From NCBI GenBank assembly GCA_017475405.1, contig JAFVFN010000020.1, positions 52,149-116,148 on the forward strand: 64,000 bases of DNA, read 5' to 3'. The DNA comes from Elusimicrobiaceae bacterium. Lineage in GTDB: Bacteria > Elusimicrobiota > Elusimicrobia > Elusimicrobiales > Elusimicrobiaceae. Shown here one piece after another: positions 61,160-64,000 of the stretch. Each line of letters opens with the position of its first letter. The first letter of the stretch is position 1. Below the pieces are notes generated by a model that was not told the DNA's origin, ran no database searches, and worked only from the letters and a program-made list of their open reading frames with translations. A program made the position numbers and the translations under genes.

Positions 61160-63451
61160 ATGTCTGCTACTGTTAAATCTTCCGTTTTAGTTTCGGGACT
61201 GTGCCTGCTAATAAGCCTGATATTGGGTCCACAGTATGTTTACGCACAAAAAATTAAATATATACCGCAGACCATCATATCACGACCATTCGTTCGCGTT
61301 CCTGCTGTTGTTAACCCTAAACTGCCTGTCAATTTACAACAGCATATAGCCAAGGCCAATCCGGTACTAACCCGGACAGTTACTCAAGCGGTTATTCGTC
61401 AAACGGCAATCCAATCTGTCGATTTTCCAAATACCCATCACATACTACCGGGCCCCCAAATATTTCAGACCTATATCCCGGCCTGGCGCAGTGAATTAAG
61501 TGGTGTATTTTCACCGGCGCAATTAGATCGTATTGAACAAACTTTCCGGGAAACAGACGACTGGCTGTTTGAAACAGACATAAACGGCAACTGGCTGCGC
61601 GCCCGCTCTGACGAATGGGATTATATTGACCGGTTTTCTCAACTCCTAACCGAGGGACCGATTCAATTTACTGATCCACAACTAAAAACATTGTTTGGCC
61701 TGCGTTCTCGGTTAGATGACGTCTTTACGCGGTTACGTCTGCAGTCTTTTATATTAGTACACGGCCGTGCTCCGCGAAAAACGATTCTGCGCGACGGTGT
61801 CAGAGTACCTCCCTGCGAGTATACACCGACCGAGCGCGAAGAAGCATCCTTGGCTCGTAAAATTGAATACAATATCCGTAAACGAACTACCACGGTATCT
61901 CCCCATATTTGGAAACAAATACTGGCTACGGTCCAAACTTCTAAAGCCATTGCACCGCGTCAATCGCCGGCCCAGTGGTTGGAACAGGCACGACAGTTTA
62001 TCAAAGAATACCACCGTTTTCCGCGCACGGGTATTACGCGCAACGGAAAACAAATCCCGGCCCAAGAATATAGCGAAGAAGAACAACGAGAAATCCAACT
62101 CTCCACGGGTATCCGAAATGCCCTCAAACGGGCCGTAAATTCACAGGATCCCGTAATCATGCAATTACGCGATTTACAAGATTCAAACCGACTCTATGCA
62201 AAACCTAAAACACCTCAACAATGGCTTAGCCAGGTGAAATTTTTTATACATCAATACGGCTATTATCCCCGGGGAACAATTTCCCGCGACGGTCAACCGG
62301 TTTCAACACAACAGTTAAGCGGACAGGAACTATTGGAAACGCAGATTGCCCACGGTGTACAACAGGCACTGCGTCATGCAAAAGATGCGAATGATCCCGT
62401 GATTATACAGTTGAGAAATTTAAAAGAAAACAACCGAAATATTGCCAAAGAGAAAACTCCGCCAGAATGGTTGGAAGAATTAGAGGCGTTTATTACGCAA
62501 CAGGGTCGTTTACCCAGGGGAAATATTACCCGGCGGGGGAAAACTGTGCCAGCTGCAGAATATACCGCACAAGAAAAACAGGAAATCCAATTAGCCAATG
62601 GAGTCAAACGGGTACTTTTTAATAAAAAACACGTCGGATCTCCGGTCCATATTCAATTGTCTGAATTATGGAATAAAACACGTCTTGCCGCGCAACAACT
62701 CAAACAAGAAAAGCAGCAAGCAGCTCGGGAACCTATTGATTATGTAGAGCGTCTGGAACAGTTTTTAGCACAATACGGTCGTTATCCGCGTGCCCGGGTA
62801 CAACGAAACGGACACAGGTTGACTGCCTTACAATATACACCGCAGGAACACGAAGAGGTACTCCTGGCAAAGGCCATAAATCGACTCTTATCCGGTTCTC
62901 GTAAATCCGATATCACAAAACGATTAGACATATTGGCACAAACATATCCGCGACCCCAGCAATTATACCGGACTCCCGAGCAATTATTAGAGCAGGTAGA
63001 ACAATTTATCCAACAACACGGACGCTATCCGATAGAAGATATTCACCGAAATGGCGGGCGTGTAAAACCAGAGGCCCAAACACCTGCAGATAAACAGGAA
63101 ATGAGTTTGGCACGCGCCATTACCACTTTATTAAAATCGCACGATCCCTCCCAAGATCCGACGGTGCAGCAGCTATACGAATTACGCGAATCCTACCGGA
63201 CCAAAGCGGTTTCTAAGTCGCCCCAAGAATTATTACATTTGCTTAATCACTTTATACAAACCTATCAACGCTATCCGCGTCAAAGTATTTCACGCAACGG
63301 TAAACAACTGACGCTTTCTGAAATGACCCCGCAAGAGCGTGCTGAAAAACAACTGGCTAAAAGTATCTATGATGCACTACTACATGCCAATAATTTACAA
63401 GATCCTACGCTGAAACACTTGAAAGCTATCCAAGAAGCATACTCCAAATAA
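61160..63451 (+). CDS. Secreted HGRxPR-repeat protein, 7 repeats (uncharacterised)
   Basis: 763 residues. Signal peptide (SVLVSGLCLLISLILGPQYVYA, cleavage before Q30), a unique N-terminal region (30-190, with a WLFETDINGNWLRARSDEWD segment), then seven repeats of about 80 residues from about 195 to the end. Examples of repeat openings are FILVHGRAPRKTILRDG, QFLAQYGRYPRARVQRNG and HFIQTYQRYPRQSISRNG. Each repeat goes on with an acidic TPQE-type helix, LA..I, and a final helix followed by a variable spacer. It is a paralogue of 58514. The protein is rich in Gln and Arg. Function unknown; exported scaffold or binding protein is a guess. Confidence 0.75.
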   Translation: MSATVKSSVLVSGLCLLISLILGPQYVYAQKIKYIPQTIISRPFVRVPAVVNPKLPVNLQQHIAKANPVLTRTVTQAVIRQTAIQSVDFPNTHHILPGPQIFQTYIPAWRSELSGVFSPAQLDRIEQTFRETDDWLFETDINGNWLRARSDEWDYIDRFSQLLTEGPIQFTDPQLKTLFGLRSRLDDVFTRLRLQSFILVHGRAPRKTILRDGVRVPPCEYTPTEREEASLARKIEYNIRKRTTTVSPHIWKQILATVQTSKAIAPRQSPAQWLEQARQFIKEYHRFPRTGITRNGKQIPAQEYSEEEQREIQLSTGIRNALKRAVNSQDPVIMQLRDLQDSNRLYAKPKTPQQWLSQVKFFIHQYGYYPRGTISRDGQPVSTQQLSGQELLETQIAHGVQQALRHAKDANDPVIIQLRNLKENNRNIAKEKTPPEWLEELEAFITQQGRLPRGNITRRGKTVPAAEYTAQEKQEIQLANGVKRVLFNKKHVGSPVHIQLSELWNKTRLAAQQLKQEKQQAAREPIDYVERLEQFLAQYGRYPRARVQRNGHRLTALQYTPQEHEEVLLAKAINRLLSGSRKSDITKRLDILAQTYPRPQQLYRTPEQLLEQVEQFIQQHGRYPIEDIHRNGGRVKPEAQTPADKQEMSLARAITTLLKSHDPSQDPTVQQLYELRESYRTKAVSKSPQELLHLLNHFIQTYQRYPRQSISRNGKQLTLSEMTPQERAEKQLAKSIYDALLHANNLQDPTLKHLKAIQEAYSK

Positions 63452-63518
63452 TATTATAAGTCCATAGTTCGTCTATCCGATGGATTTGAACGCTGTTACA
63501 TACTTCTATACAGTCATA

Positions 63519-63547
63519 TTGATTTTTCTGCAAAACTTTATTACACT
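63519..63547 (+). promoter_or_regulatory. Promoter upstream of the pilin leader RNA (copy 2)
   Basis: TTGATT (63519-63524), 17 bp, TACACT (63542-63547), placing the transcript start near 63555, about 10 nt before the first leader helix. Confidence 0.5.
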
Positions 63548-63563
63548 ATAAGTACAATTTAAT

Positions 63564-63795
63564 CTGTTTTTGGAACCGTTTAAGAAACGGAGAGCTTTTA
63601 GATATAAAAGCACTGTTGACCTCCAAAAATAGCTGTTTTAGGTGCAAAGTAATGGGCCTTATAACCCCGTTATTTTGTGCTGAATGTTTATTGCACTTGT
63701 GCGATAGACTACGGCTGTTTTGTATATTGGGTTAGGTCAACAGGCTCAAAACAAGGCAGCCGTTTTGATATGGTTTGATATGGTTTCATAAACAG
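63564..63795 (+). ncRNA. Structured 5' leader RNA of a pilin gene, copy 2 (unrecognised family)
   Basis: Same order of elements as copy 1: P1 CTGTTT...GGAA (63564-63575) with TTTC...AAACAG (63784-63795); hairpin A 63576-63590; hairpin B 63594-63611; P2 CTGTTGACCT (63613-63622) with its exact complement at 63734-63743; P3 AAATAGCTGT (63627-63636) with ACGGCTGTTT (63711-63720); hairpin C of 15 bp at 63642-63680; hairpin D 63689-63706; hairpin E 63746-63768 with loop GCAGCCG, complementary to the P3 strand. Sequence is shared with copy 1 mainly in CTGTTTTTGGAACCGT, AGGTGCAA, TTTTGTGC, AATGTTT, ACTACGGCTGTTT and GCAGCCGTT. The ribosome site AAAAAGGAG and ATG 63821 follow. Confidence 0.72.
63764..63783 (+). 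repeat. 10-bp direct tandem repeat (TTTGATATGG) at the 3' end of the leader
   Basis: TTTGATATGG occurs twice in succession, between hairpin E and the P1 3' strand. It is not present in copy 1. Confidence 0.85.
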
Positions 63796-63820
63796 GGGAT
63801 TGGATAAAAAGGAGCGGTTT

Positions 63821-64000
63821 ATGAAACTTACTACAAATACAACCTACAGTTCAGGATTCACCCTCATAGAGCTGTTAATAGCGGTACTCATTATCGGGGT
63901 ATTAGCAGCCGTAGCCGTACCTCAGTACCAACAGGCAGTACTCAAGAGTAGATATAAGACACTTATGTTACCTACCAAGAGTATTAACTCCGGTAATGAA
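63821..64000 (+). CDS. Type IV pilin-like protein, paralogue 4 (cut by window end)
   Basis: 60 codons are visible. Leader MKLTTNTTYSSG, then [31 protein letters not shown] with Glu at +5. AAAAAGGAG stands 7-8 nt before ATG 63821. The helix is closest to that of paralogue 3. The frame is open to the last base of the window. Like the pilin at 45579 it is preceded by the structured leader. Confidence 0.9.
   Translation, partial: MKLTTNTTYSSGFTLIELLIAVLIIGVLAAVAVPQYQQAVLKSRYKTLMLPTKSINSGNE

Overview
This 64 kb window is bacterial chromosome, and its gene content fits a gut-type Elusimicrobiota (Elusimicrobium-like) best. The grounds are several short type IV pilin-like genes with near-identical leader peptides, an [FeFe]-hydrogenase maturase (HydE), pyruvate phosphate dikinase, and an uninterrupted mnmE-to-murG wall and division run. 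The assignment comes from memory of the group and was not tested by any search. No tRNA, rRNA, CRISPR array or insertion sequence was recognised.

Layout. 1-3008: 3' part of an AcrB-like RND pump. 3242-6389: three glycosyltransferase-type genes around a divergent palindromic promoter. 6390-8445: a decayed stretch, then an AlbA_2/ATPase gene with a 12-bp tandem repeat. 8647-22238: surface polysaccharide locus: dTDP-rhamnose genes (rmlACDB) of core-like composition, then an AT-rich block with WbsX, an acetyltransferase, CDP-glucose genes (rfbF, rfbG), and an unusual aldolase-like, ThDP-enzyme and SDR trio, then three glycosyltransferases. 22350-29391: AT-rich defence-type island with an ATPase plus small nuclease-like protein, an RloA/RloB-like ATPase and TOPRIM pair with twin operators, DarT/DarG, and a truncated relative of the AlbA_2 gene. 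29527-42002: one long collinear run, mnmE, mnmG, rsmG, a metallopeptidase, rsmH, ftsL-like, ftsI, murF, mraY, ftsW, murG, closed by a strong terminator. 42052-46100: pilin, P1B-type metal ATPase, a toxin-antitoxin pair with a frameshifted toxin, and a second pilin behind a structured leader. 46108-54393, minus strand: gmk, rpoZ, uracil-DNA glycosylase, priA, DUF805, tyrS, mltG. 54511-58243: I9-like lipoprotein, third pilin, ppdK. 58514-63451: two secreted proteins built from about 80-residue HGRxPR repeats, flanking hydE and an independent 38-codon gene. 63821 to the end: a fourth pilin behind a second copy of the structured leader.

The most striking observation is that the pilin genes at 45579 and 63821 are preceded by about 210-230 nt leaders that share short conserved sequence blocks and the same fold. 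The long helices are kept although their sequences differ completely between the two copies, as expected for a selected RNA structure. I do not recognise the element. Other leads are frequent -10 boxes placed 6 nt before the start codon (leaderless transcripts), the candidate two-gene ATPase and nuclease system, the twin operators at the RloA-like gene, and the branched-sugar-type module.
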